From: Bog-756 sp963977795
Lineage (GTDB): Bacteria; Actinomycetota; Acidimicrobiia; Acidimicrobiales; RAAP-2
DNA length: 6,039 nucleotides
Assembly: GCA_963977795.1 (NCBI GenBank)
Contig: CAXBRB010000173.1
Location: 1 to 6,039, forward strand
Reading direction: 5' to 3'
The position numbers were made by a program, and so were the translations under genes. Below, in pieces: positions 1 to 5,856 of this stretch. The notes under the pieces were generated by a model, which did no database searches, was not told the DNA's origin, and was given only the letters and a program-made list of their open reading frames with translations. Position 1 is the stretch's first letter. Each line of letters begins with the position of its first letter.

Positions 1-560
1 GTGACGACGTCCGTGCGACCGGCCTCGCCCACCACCACGGGGAGGTCGGCGGCCGACCCGTCGGCCGGGAGCCACCCGGGCAGGAGGTCTACCCACTCGG
101 CGGCGTCGGGGTCGGGCAGGTCCAGGACGGCGGGCTCCACGGTGAGGCCGGCGGCACCGGACTCCAGGCGCTCCACCCGGCCGGCCAGGTGGCGGAGGGC
201 GTCCCAGGTGGCCTCGGCCACCCCCTCGGTGGCGTCCATCACGGCCTGGCGGGTGTCCTCGGCCAGGAGGTTGGCCGCCACCGTGAGCACGTCGCCCAGC
301 ATGCGCTCGGCGGCCCGGGCGCCGCGGCCCCGGTCCCACAGGTCGTCGGGCAGCCCGAACCACGGACGGGGCCGGGGCAGGAGGGCGCCGCGGTCTTCGA
401 ATCGGCGAAGTGCAGCATCGAAGTCCCAGGGCAGGGTCCCCTGGGGGGCCATCCGGTCGAAGGCGTCGAGGACGGCCTGCTCGTCGGCCGGGAGGGCAAC
501 CGGCGGCGGCCCGCCGTCCCCCGCGGAGCCGCGCTCCCCCTGCTGTCCCGGTGCCCCCAT
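1..560 (-). CDS. Partial protein, probable methyltransferase-like partner of the glycosyltransferase operon (C-terminus cut off)
   Basis: This is an open frame of 186 codons with no stop; it runs off the left edge. The ATG at 560-558 lies 2 nt after the stop of the upstream glycosyltransferase, and a G-rich stretch (GGGAGG) ahead of it can serve as ribosome binding site. Residues 1-22 are Gly/Pro-rich and probably disordered. Residues 45-75 carry aromatic and charged positions (LPWDFDAALRRF, then RPWFGLPDDLW). Residues 80-135 look like long amphipathic helices. Residues 175-182 read VVVGEAGR, resembling motif I of class I SAM methyltransferases. The methyltransferase at 2895-3980 has VAVGECGTG at residues 176-184, after a similar helical N-terminal region. 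I infer a paralogous or analogous methyltransferase, or a degenerate version, since GEAGRT is poorer in Gly than a classical motif. Most of the catalytic domain lies outside the window, so the function is tentative. Confidence 0.72.
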   Translation of the reverse strand, partial: MGAPGQQGERGSAGDGGPPPVALPADEQAVLDAFDRMAPQGTLPWDFDAALRRFEDRGALLPRPRPWFGLPDDLWDRGRGARAAERMLGDVLTVAANLLAEDTRQAVMDATEGVAEATWDALRHLAGRVERLESGAAGLTVEPAVLDLPDPDAAEWVDLLPGWLPADGSAADLPVVVGEAGRTDVV

Positions 561-562
561 GG

Positions 563-1813
563 TCAGCCCCCCTCCCGCACATAGGCCGGGCCCGTCCCGG
601 TGTCCACCAGCCGCGGCGTGCCCAGGCGGACGGGCCGGCCCCGGGCCGCCACCTCGGTGAGGAAGGCGGCGTAGCGCTCCATGATGACCGGCCAGGCGTA
701 GTGGCGCTCGGTGTAGCGGCGACCCGCCTCGCCCAGGGCCGTCCGGAGGGCGGCGTCGCCGGTGAGGCGGGAGACGGCGGCCTCGAAGGTGCGGAAGGAG
801 TCGAACCACAGCCCGCCGCCCGAGCGGGTGCAGTGCTCCATGGTGGCCGCGCAGGCGCCGTTCACCAGCACGGGGACGCCCTGGGTCCAGGCCTCCAGGA
901 CGACCAGGGAGAACGACTCGTAGGCCGAGGAGTTCACCAGCACCTGGGCCCCGGCCAGGATGTCCCACTTGTCGGCCTCGGACACTGTGCCGGTCGAGAC
1001 GATGTCGGGATGGTCGGCCGGCTCCCCCGAGAGGGGGCCGACCATGGCCAGGGCCAGGGGGCCGGGGTGGAGCTCCTTGTAGCGGGCGAAGTAGGCGGCC
1101 AGCATCCCGCACCCCTTGTGCTCGTCCACCCGGCCCAGATAGGCGAGGTAGGGGCGGGAGCCGAGGCCGAGCAGGTCCCCGCCCGGGCGGCCGGTGCCCG
1201 CCGGGTCGTCGACCCCGAGGCCGAGGACCACCTGGGGCAGGGCCCCCACGGCGAAGACGTCCTCCATCAGGTCCCGCTCGGCCCGGGTGTGGTACACGAG
1301 CCCGTCGAGGTTCCGGAAGCTCCGCCGGAAGGCGGCGTAGTACAGGGCCGGCTCGTCGTGGGCGGCCGGATGGAGGACCACGGGCACCCGGGACGCCCCG
1401 ATGGCCTCGACCGTGGTGGCGAACAGGTACGGGTAGCAGGCGATGACGTCGGCATCGGAGGTGGCCACGGCGTCCACCAGGTCCGGGCACAGCGGCCCGT
1501 TGAGGGCCACCCACTCCCGGGTCTCCTCCAGGGTGGCCGCCGTGGGGGCCACCCGGAGGCGGCCGTCGAGGGCGAAGTAGTCGAGTCGCCGGGGCGACGC
1601 CGTGGGGAAGCGCCGCACGGTGACCTCGTCGAGGACGGATGTGCCGGCGGGCAGGACGTTCTCCCAGGTGAGGTGGTCGAGGGCGCAGCTGGTCAGGACC
1701 TCGACCTCCCAGCCGGGCCGGACGGCCAGGCGCTCGGCCAGCATGCGGGCAGCCGTCTCCGCTCCGCCGATCACCTCGCGGCCGTAGCGGGGGGTGACGA
1801 AGGCCAGCTTCAC
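563..1813 (-). CDS. GT4-type (GT-B fold) glycosyltransferase
   Basis: This 416-aa protein should transfer a sugar from an activated donor to a growing glycan on the cytoplasmic side. The N-terminal Rossmann-like domain opens with KLAFVTPRYG and a GGAE motif (residues 16-19), typical of GT4 enzymes. The C-terminal domain has YLGRVDEHKG (225-234), the donor-phosphate-binding segment with conserved Arg/Lys. It also has an EX7E motif, ESFSLVVLE (E299 and E307), followed by the usual G-VPVLVN segment. Length is normal for the family and no membrane segment is visible. The start is set at GTG 1813-1811: it overlaps the previous gene's stop as GTGA, has GGGGAGG upstream, and begins exactly at the first beta-strand. 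The longer open frame to 1987 adds only Arg/Gly/Pro-rich residues antisense to no domain and overlapping the previous gene. Donor, acceptor and linkage cannot be read from sequence. An exopolysaccharide or cell-wall glycan role is inferred from context. Confidence 0.9.
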   Translation of the reverse strand: MKLAFVTPRYGREVIGGAETAARMLAERLAVRPGWEVEVLTSCALDHLTWENVLPAGTSVLDEVTVRRFPTASPRRLDYFALDGRLRVAPTAATLEETREWVALNGPLCPDLVDAVATSDADVIACYPYLFATTVEAIGASRVPVVLHPAAHDEPALYYAAFRRSFRNLDGLVYHTRAERDLMEDVFAVGALPQVVLGLGVDDPAGTGRPGGDLLGLGSRPYLAYLGRVDEHKGCGMLAAYFARYKELHPGPLALAMVGPLSGEPADHPDIVSTGTVSEADKWDILAGAQVLVNSSAYESFSLVVLEAWTQGVPVLVNGACAATMEHCTRSGGGLWFDSFRTFEAAVSRLTGDAALRTALGEAGRRYTERHYAWPVIMERYAAFLTEVAARGRPVRLGTPRLVDTGTGPAYVREGG

Positions 1814-2898
1814 GCCACCCGCCTCCCCGTGGCGTCGAGGCCGCCGAGGACCTCGACGAAGCGGGCGGCGGTGGCCGGAGCGGCGAACGCCTCCAGCCGG
1901 CGCCGGCCCGCGGCCACCAGGCAGGCGGCCAGGTCGGGGTCCCGGCGCACCCGGTCGACGGCGGCGGCCACCGTGGCCGGCCGCCACGTGTCGAGGAGGA
2001 CGCCGGCCCCGCCCAGGGTCTCCCCCACTGCCCCGGCGTCATAGGCCACCACCGGCGTGCCCGCCCGCATGGACTCGAGCAGGGGGATGCAGAAGCCCTC
2101 GTGCTCGGAGAGGCACACGAAGACGTCGGCGTCCTCATACCAGGCGGCCAGCTGCGCGGCGGAAAGGCCCTCGGCCCGGCGGACGGCACCGGACAGGCCC
2201 AGCTCGGCCACGTAGGCGTCCAGCGCCTCGACGTAGGCGGGGGTCACCGCCGGGCCCACCAGGTGGAGCCGGGCCTCGGGGTCGTACAGGCGCCGGTAGA
2301 GCCACAGGGCGGCCACCAGGCGGTGCTGGACCTTGTTGGGCGACAGGCGGCCGACGAAGAGCCACACCGTCCCCGGGCCGTGCTCGGCGGCCAGCCGCGA
2401 CGCCTCGGCCGGATCGGCCGCCACGGCGGCCAGGTCCACCAGGATGGGCACGACCTCGGTGGCCGGGCAGCCCAGGGCGGCCAGCTCGGCGGCGTTGAAG
2501 GCCGAGTCGGCGATGCCCAGGACGGCGGCCGGGGCCAGCTCGGCCACCTGGCGACGGGCCAGCGCCACCTTCTCCCGGGTGTGCTCCTCCCAGCCGGCGT
2601 AGAAGGCCTCGGGGGTGACGTTGTGGTAGTCGAGCACCAGGGGCTCGGGCCGGCCCAGGAGGAACTCGGCCACCGGGGAGGACGTGCCCAGCTGGTAGAG
2701 GAGGACGTCGCCCGGCTCGGCCCGGGACGGGTACTCCTCGAAGTAGGTGGCCTCGTCGGCCAGCTCGTCGTGGGCCGCCTCGACGTAGATGTCCGAGGCG
2801 ATGCCGGCGGCCCGCAGGGCGTCCCGCAGGGCCCGGGTGTGGTCGCCGGTGGCGTCGCGCGGGAGCAGGGCCGGCACGAACTGGTGGACCGCGGTCAC
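1810..2898 (-). CDS. GT4-type (GT-B fold) glycosyltransferase
   Basis: This 362-aa protein is the second retaining-type glycosyltransferase of the operon. The N-terminal domain starts HQFVPALLPRDATGDHT, with a GDHT segment where GT4 enzymes usually carry a Gly-rich acceptor loop. LVLDYHNVTPEAFY (88-101) follows in the acceptor half. The C-terminal donor domain has FVGRLSPNKVQH (181-192) and an EX7E motif, EGFCIPLLE (E267 and E275), then MRAGTPVVAYDAGAVGE (278-293). All are standard GT4 landmarks. The start is GTG 2898-2896, overlapping the upstream methyltransferase stop as GTGA, which implies translational coupling; the Shine-Dalgarno match (GGGAG) is close and weak. The frame stays open to 3084, but those residues are Arg/Gly-rich shadow of the methyltransferase gene. 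It differs clearly in sequence from the other glycosyltransferase, so the two probably form different linkages. The substrate is unknown. Confidence 0.9.
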   Translation of the reverse strand: MTAVHQFVPALLPRDATGDHTRALRDALRAAGIASDIYVEAAHDELADEATYFEEYPSRAEPGDVLLYQLGTSSPVAEFLLGRPEPLVLDYHNVTPEAFYAGWEEHTREKVALARRQVAELAPAAVLGIADSAFNAAELAALGCPATEVVPILVDLAAVAADPAEASRLAAEHGPGTVWLFVGRLSPNKVQHRLVAALWLYRRLYDPEARLHLVGPAVTPAYVEALDAYVAELGLSGAVRRAEGLSAAQLAAWYEDADVFVCLSEHEGFCIPLLESMRAGTPVVAYDAGAVGETLGGAGVLLDTWRPATVAAAVDRVRRDPDLAACLVAAGRRRLEAFAAPATAARFVEVLGGLDATGRRVA

Positions 2899-3980
2899 CG
2901 CTCCCGGACAGCCACGAGGACGTACTCGGACGGACCCCCGAGGAGGTCGTTCACCGCGTCGATGGCGGCGTTGACGGCCGCGGCATCCGGCGCCGACGCC
3001 GCCACGTGGTCGAGGGTCCTCCCGCTCCCGCCCGTGGTCGTGCCGGCCACGGCGAACCCCCGGGCCCCCAGCAGGTGGGCCCACGTCGCCGCATGGAGCG
3101 GGCGGCCCGGGGACAGGTCGACCACCAGCTCGGACGCCGTGCGCGCCCAGGACTCCGGCGTGGCCGAGTGGAGGACCACGGTGCCGCCCACCGCCACCTT
3201 GGTGGCCACCAGGCCGACCAGGCGCTCGCGCTCGTTGGGGCGCAGCCGCTCGACGGCGCCGGTCAGCACCAGCCCGCCCAGAGCCTCATCGGCCACCACG
3301 CCGAGGTGGTCGAGCAGCCCCTCGCCCCGCAGGTCGGCCCCCCGGTCGAGGGCGGCCTCCAGGCCGGCGTCCGACGGGTCCACCCCGTAGGCGTCCACGC
3401 CGGCGGCCACCAGGGCCTCGACCAGCGTGCCCGTGCCGCACTCCCCCACCGCCACCCGGCCCGTGGTCTGGCGGAGCGCCTCGCCGGCCGCCGGCGCCCA
3501 CCAGGCGGCGGCCAGGTCCGTGGCGGGGACGAGGCCGACCGGGAGGTCGGGGGCCCGGTGGGCCTCCACCTCGGCCTCGAGGTCCTCCACGTGGTCGACC
3601 AGGACGTGGAACATCCGCGAGGTGGCCCAGAACATCTTGATGATCTGGTCGGCGATGAACCGCTGGTACCAGCCGAGCCCCTTGCGGATGGCCTTCTTGA
3701 CGTAGGCGCCGACAGCCTTGTTGGAGGCCGTGGGCACGGCGATGTCGACGTGGGCCGAGCTGTCCACGAGGGCCAGGGTCTCGCGCAGGCGGGCCTTGCC
3801 CTGCAACCCCACCGGGGAGAACTCGAGGAAGAGCTCGTCGAGCTCCCGCTCGAGGGAGGCCGGCAGGTCGCCCGAAGCCCGGCGCCTGCGGACCTCGGCG
3901 TCGATCTCGGCCAGGACGACGTCGAGCGAGAAGGCGTCATCGGTGCCGTCGGCCGTCGGGGTCGGGGGCGTCGTCGTCAC
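2895..3980 (-). CDS. Class I SAM-dependent methyltransferase with long helical N-terminal region
   Basis: This 361-aa protein is probably the first gene of the operon. Residues 1-15 are Thr/Pro-rich. Residues 18-55 are charged helix (EIDAEVRRRR, then LERELDELF). Residues 85-140 are basic to amphipathic helix (GAYVKKAIRKGLGWYQRF, then a coiled-coil-like VEDLEAEVEAH). The catalytic Rossmann domain starts near 174: motif I is VAVGECGTGTLVEAL (176-190), and the acidic residue after strand 2 is D201 in YGVDPS, expected to bind the SAM ribose. A later strand with KVAVGGTVVLHS (261-272) matches the usual post-motif region. The family methylates small molecules or sugars. Next to two glycosyltransferases, glycan O-methylation is the likely role, but the methyl acceptor is not shown. 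The start is GTG 3980-3978, since an in-frame TAG lies four codons upstream. There is no good Shine-Dalgarno, and a TAGAGT box 6 nt upstream suggests a leaderless mRNA. Confidence 0.85.
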   Translation of the reverse strand: MTTTPPTPTADGTDDAFSLDVVLAEIDAEVRRRRASGDLPASLERELDELFLEFSPVGLQGKARLRETLALVDSSAHVDIAVPTASNKAVGAYVKKAIRKGLGWYQRFIADQIIKMFWATSRMFHVLVDHVEDLEAEVEAHRAPDLPVGLVPATDLAAAWWAPAAGEALRQTTGRVAVGECGTGTLVEALVAAGVDAYGVDPSDAGLEAALDRGADLRGEGLLDHLGVVADEALGGLVLTGAVERLRPNERERLVGLVATKVAVGGTVVLHSATPESWARTASELVVDLSPGRPLHAATWAHLLGARGFAVAGTTTGGSGRTLDHVAASAPDAAAVNAAIDAVNDLLGGPSEYVLVAVRER

Positions 3981-3986
3981 CCGGCC

Positions 3987-3992
3987 ACTCTA
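3987..3992 (-). promoter_or_regulatory. Candidate -10 box of a leaderless promoter for the methyltransferase/glycosyltransferase operon
   Basis: On the minus strand TAGAGT is followed by exactly 6 nt (GGCCGG) and then the GTG start of the methyltransferase. This TANNNT-6 nt-start spacing is the usual layout of leaderless actinobacterial transcripts, where transcription begins at the first base of the start codon. No convincing -35 hexamer is visible, and no Shine-Dalgarno is seen before the start, which supports leaderless translation. Short boxes like this arise by chance, so this is a prediction. Confidence 0.45.
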
Positions 3993-4036
3993 GCGAGGGC
4001 GTCCGGGCGCCCCCGGGAGGGTGGCAGCACCGCGCC

Positions 4037-4042
4037 TAGGCT
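4037..4042 (+). promoter_or_regulatory. Weak candidate -10 box for tRNA-Leu
   Basis: TAGGCT matches TANNNT and would place transcription start around 4049, a few bases before the tRNA at 4052. That leaves a very short leader for RNase P to remove. No TTGACA-like -35 is found at normal spacing. The box lies in the 71-bp spacer that also serves the divergent operon. Confidence 0.28.
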
Positions 4043-4051
4043 GTCGGCGCC

Positions 4052-4133
4052 GCGGGCGTGGCGGAATTGGCAGACGCGCCGGGTTTAGGTCCCGGTCCCT
4101 TCGGGGGTGGAGGTTCGAGTCCTCTCGCCCGCA
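4052..4133 (+). tRNA. tRNA-Leu (anticodon UAG)
   Basis: A complete 82-nt class II cloverleaf can be folded by hand. The acceptor GCGGGCG (4052-4058) pairs with CGCCCGC (4126-4132), followed by discriminator A at 4133. The D arm has GCG/CGC stems around GAATTGGCAGA. The anticodon stem CCGGG/CCCGG (4079-4083 and 4091-4095) encloses loop TTTAGGT, with anticodon TAG at 4086-4088, which reads CUA and possibly other CUN leucine codons. The long variable arm (about 4096-4108, CCC-TTCG-GGG) is typical of tRNA-Leu. The T arm GGAGG-TTCGAGT-CCTCT closes with one G-U pair. The bases after the discriminator are CCG, so the 3' CCA is not encoded and must be added by tRNA nucleotidyltransferase. This is the only plus-strand gene in the window. 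Confidence 0.97.
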
Positions 4134-4326
4134 CCGCTACGACTCGACGGGACGCCTCATCAGGCCCCGCCGCCCTCACTGCGAGCGTGGCATCCTCCCG
4201 GAAGGGGTGTCTGTGCGCGATCGGGGGAGCAGCAGTTCTGTCGCAGCAGGATGCACGGTGTGCGTCGAAGCCACAACGACGGGTCGATGAGGTCGACGCA
4301 TCGTCGGTGGCGATGGTCGGTGACGC
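4134..4326 (+). other. Spacer without a supported gene after tRNA-Leu
   Basis: These 193 bases lie between the tRNA 3' end and the convergent stop of the antitoxin-like gene. Frames crossing it have mixed composition, run through the tRNA, or show no family resemblance. I see no hairpin with a T-tract that would act as terminator and no repeat of the tRNA 3' end. By eye the base composition is less GC-biased than the operon to the left. Confidence 0.5.
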
Positions 4327-4599
4327 CTACGCCGGCCTGGGGGCAGCGCCATAGCGCTGCTGCACGGCCTGCGCCGAGATGCCGAGCTCGGCACCGATCC
4401 GCCTCCACGACACGCCGGCTCGTCTCGCCCCTGCGACGGCCTCTGCCACCTGCCGCTCACTCCGCGCCCGTCCGACCGCGGCCCTCCGCAGGAGGTACTC
4501 CGCCACCTCGACCTCATCGTCCGGGTGTGGCTCGTAGCCTTCGAGCTTCTTGGCGAGCTCGTCAGCGTGGTCGAGGATGTCCTGCATCGATCGGGGCAT
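4327..4599 (-). CDS. Small HTH protein, probable antitoxin of a two-gene toxin-antitoxin-like cassette
   Basis: This is a 90-aa acidic and helical protein. Residues 5-25 (MQDILDHADELAKKLEGYEP) and the middle charged helices (28-60) look like a toxin-contacting or dimerising part. Residues 62-84 carry a helix-turn-helix signature, VSWRRIGAELGISAQAVQQRYG, of the SW-x2-IG-x2-LG-x-S-x-QA-x2-QR-x-G type found in many small actinobacterial antitoxin-like proteins. The start is ATG 4599-4597, because GAGGTGA, a strong Shine-Dalgarno, lies 5 nt upstream. An in-frame GTG three codons earlier overlaps that site and is less likely. The gene follows the broken toxin frame by 5 nt, the toxin-first order seen in BrnT/BrnA-type modules, where the second protein binds the toxin and represses the promoter. 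The family assignment rests on remembered pattern and is inference. The gene itself is intact, so it may now act as an orphan repressor. Confidence 0.75.
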   Translation of the reverse strand: MPRSMQDILDHADELAKKLEGYEPHPDDEVEVAEYLLRRAAVGRARSERQVAEAVAGARRAGVSWRRIGAELGISAQAVQQRYGAAPRPA

Positions 4600-4604
4600 G
4601 TCAC

Positions 4605-4611
4605 TCACCTC
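4605..4611 (-). promoter_or_regulatory. Strong ribosome binding site of the antitoxin-like gene, overlapping the toxin stop
   Basis: GAGGTGA on the minus strand is close to the ideal anti-16S complement and sits 5 nt before ATG 4599. Its last three bases are the TGA stop of the shifted toxin frame (4607-4605). A ribosome finishing the toxin would therefore stop directly on the antitoxin's binding site, a layout suited to coupling. Confidence 0.7.
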
Positions 4612-4821
4612 AGGAACCGGGGTCGGGCCACCATGGCGTGGATGATGACGTCGATGCCCTCCGCAGAAGCGACGCCGACCTCCAGCAGGCGACCCGACGG
4701 GTCCGACCAGCATCGTCATGTCGTCTACGGCGAACACGCGCACAGGGTTTCGATAGGCATGCAGCATCTCGTTGTCAGCAATCCCGTGCTTCCGGGCACT
4801 CGCCAGGATCACCGGATCCAC
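4605..4821 (-). pseudogene. Frameshifted BrnT/DUF4258-like toxin gene
   Basis: The first frame starts at GTG 4821 and reads about 41 sensible residues (VDPVILASARKHGI, then DNEMLHAYRNPVRVF, then DDMTMLVGP). After 4699 it turns into Arg/Gly/His-rich sequence and runs in frame into the antitoxin. One frame over, the expected continuation appears: SGRLLEVGVASAEG, then IDVIIHAMVARPRFLR and TGA at 4607-4605. The two halves make a small, complete-looking protein of about 71 residues, with the beta-strand pattern and terminal IIHAM-AR-FL ending I associate with BrnT/DUF4258-like small RNase toxins. The break is at GGACCC (4704-4699). I expect two extra residues there (GPDP-G), so loss of one GGACC unit from a tandem GGACCGGACC would explain it. 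A programmed +1 slip on CCC-G is an alternative, as is an assembly error. Leaderless start is likely; see the box at 4828-4833. Confidence 0.65.
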
Positions 4822-4827
4822 GGTGTC

Positions 4828-4833
4828 AATATA
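4828..4833 (-). promoter_or_regulatory. Candidate -10 box of a leaderless promoter for the toxin-antitoxin-like cassette
   Basis: TATATT on the minus strand is followed by GACACC (6 nt) and the GTG start at 4821. It is one of the most AT-rich hexamers in this part of the window, and the spacing again predicts transcription starting at the start codon. A TTGACA string overlaps its 3' end but is too close to the start to act as -35 for this gene. No clear -35 is seen 16-19 nt upstream. Confidence 0.55.
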
Positions 4834-4939
4834 CCTTGATAGCAGCCAGTGGGAGTTTCAGTGCTGGTGCACGTCCCAACCGCCTGGCCAGCGGCACCGG
4901 TAAGTGCGGGAATCCGACGAGAGGCCGTCCCGCCCGGGC

Positions 4940-5761
4940 TCAGCCGCCCCCGTCGACGGTGACGATCTGGCCGGTCACGTACCCGGCCGACGGTGACACC
5001 AGGAAGCGGACCACCTCGGCCACGTCCTCGGGCCGGCAGACCCGCCCGAAGGGGGAGCCGGCATCCAGCGTCAAGATGTCATCGACCCCCATGGCCCCCT
5101 TGACCAGGCGCCGGCCCATCTCGGTGTCGACGAGGCCCGGGGCCACCACGTTGACGTGGATCCCGTTGCCCCGCTCCTCCTTGGCCAGCACCATGGCCAT
5201 GCCCTCCAGGGCGACCTTGGCCATGGCGTAGGGGGCGGTGCGAGCCGCCAGCTGGCGCGCGGCCACCGAGGAGATCATGACCACGTCGCCCCGTGGGCGG
5301 GACCGCATGCCCTCCAGGAGGGCCCCGCACAGCTGGAAGGCCCCATAGACGTGGGTGCGCATGAGGCGGTCGAGCTCGGTGAGCTCGGTGTCGGCCACGG
5401 TGGCGCCCCGGCTGGCGATGCCTGCGCTGTGCACGAGGAGGTCCACCGGGCCGAGCTCGGCCTGGACGGCGACGGCCAGGGCGGCCACCTCGTCGGGCTC
5501 GGCCATGGAGCCGGGATAGGCCCGGCCGGTCGAGCCGAGGGACTCGATGTCGGCCACCGTGGCGTCTGCCGCTGCGGCGTCACGCCGGTAGCTGACGGCC
5601 ACGGTCGCCCCGTCGGCAGCCAGGGCCAGGGCGATGGCACGGCCGATGCCCCGGCTCCCCCCGGTCACCAGCGCCGTCCGGCCGGCCAGCGGCAGTGCAT
5701 CGTCGGCGGCATCGTCTGCAGCGTCGTCCGGGGCGTCGTCGGGAGCAGTCGCGGGAGCCAT
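4940..5761 (-). CDS. Short-chain dehydrogenase/reductase, FabG-like 3-oxoacyl-reductase family
   Basis: This 273-aa classical SDR is a soluble NAD(P)(H)-dependent oxidoreductase. The cofactor motif TGGSRGIG is at 33-40. SYRRD (57-61) after strand 2 places Arg residues that usually favour NADP(H). HSAG (111-114) replaces the common NNAG. The catalytic residues are S165 (ISS), Y178 and K182 (YAMAK). NVVAPGLVDTEM (204-215) and the terminal GYVTGQIVTVDGG are typical of FabG-like enzymes. At the catalytic-tetrad Asn position (usually vNv-G) this protein has His137 in THVYG, so the proton relay may differ. Residues 7-22 are four PDDA/ADDA repeats. The start ATG 5761 is chosen because the frame further upstream (to 5908) is Cys/Arg/Pro-rich and unlike the family. 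No strong Shine-Dalgarno is visible. The substrate is unknown; with no fatty-acid genes beside it, a housekeeping FabG is not assured. Confidence 0.9.
   Translation of the reverse strand: MAPATAPDDAPDDAADDAADDALPLAGRTALVTGGSRGIGRAIALALAADGATVAVSYRRDAAAADATVADIESLGSTGRAYPGSMAEPDEVAALAVAVQAELGPVDLLVHSAGIASRGATVADTELTELDRLMRTHVYGAFQLCGALLEGMRSRPRGDVVMISSVAARQLAARTAPYAMAKVALEGMAMVLAKEERGNGIHVNVVAPGLVDTEMGRRLVKGAMGVDDILTLDAGSPFGRVCRPEDVAEVVRFLVSPSAGYVTGQIVTVDGGG
5696..5743 (-). repeat. In-frame 12-bp repeat encoding four (P/A)DDA units at the SDR N terminus
   Basis: Residues 7-22 of the SDR are PDDA, PDDA, ADDA, ADDA, encoded by four imperfect 12-nt units built on GACGACGC/GACGATGC. The segment precedes the Rossmann fold and should be a disordered acidic tail. 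Unit-number change keeps the frame, so length variation between relatives is likely. Confidence 0.75.
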
Positions 5762-5856
5762 GGCGCCATCTTGCCTTGCCGGACAGGACCGATCTCGGCA
5801 ATGCTTCCCCGGTTCCACCCCGGCGCCACCCGCTCTGGAGGGGACACCGCCACACC

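Noticed and set aside
1814..1987. Upstream extension of the second glycosyltransferase start
   Set aside because: The extra 58 residues are Arg/Gly/Pro-rich and overlap the preceding gene deeply; the GTGA overlap start begins at the conserved first strand.
410..4088. Long plus-strand open frames (410-2044, 2101-3390, 3006-4088)
   Set aside because: They lie opposite well-supported minus-strand genes, are rich in Gly/Arg/His/Pro without domain motifs, and reflect the lack of stops in high-GC antisense DNA.
4109..4133. tRNA 3' end as a phage/island attachment site with a duplicated copy
   Set aside because: No second copy of the T-arm/acceptor sequence was found elsewhere in the window and no integrase gene is present.
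4021..4354. Small plus-strand frames over the tRNA (starting MAELADAPGLG, or containing GGIGRRAGF)
   Set aside because: These are the well-known false translations of tRNA-Leu gene sequence and are not proteins.
4327..4821. Single 164-aa toxin-antitoxin fusion protein
   Set aside because: The middle (about residues 42-74) is out-of-frame sequence; the natural toxin ending lies in the adjacent frame and the antitoxin has its own strong ribosome site and ATG.
4880..4905. Hairpin CCGC-TGGCCAG-GCGG downstream of the SDR as terminator
   Set aside because: The stem is only 4 bp and no T-tract follows on either strand.
4107..5231. 374-aa plus-strand frame
   Set aside because: It begins inside the tRNA and runs antisense through the antitoxin, toxin and SDR, with Ser/Arg/Pro-rich composition and no family resemblance.
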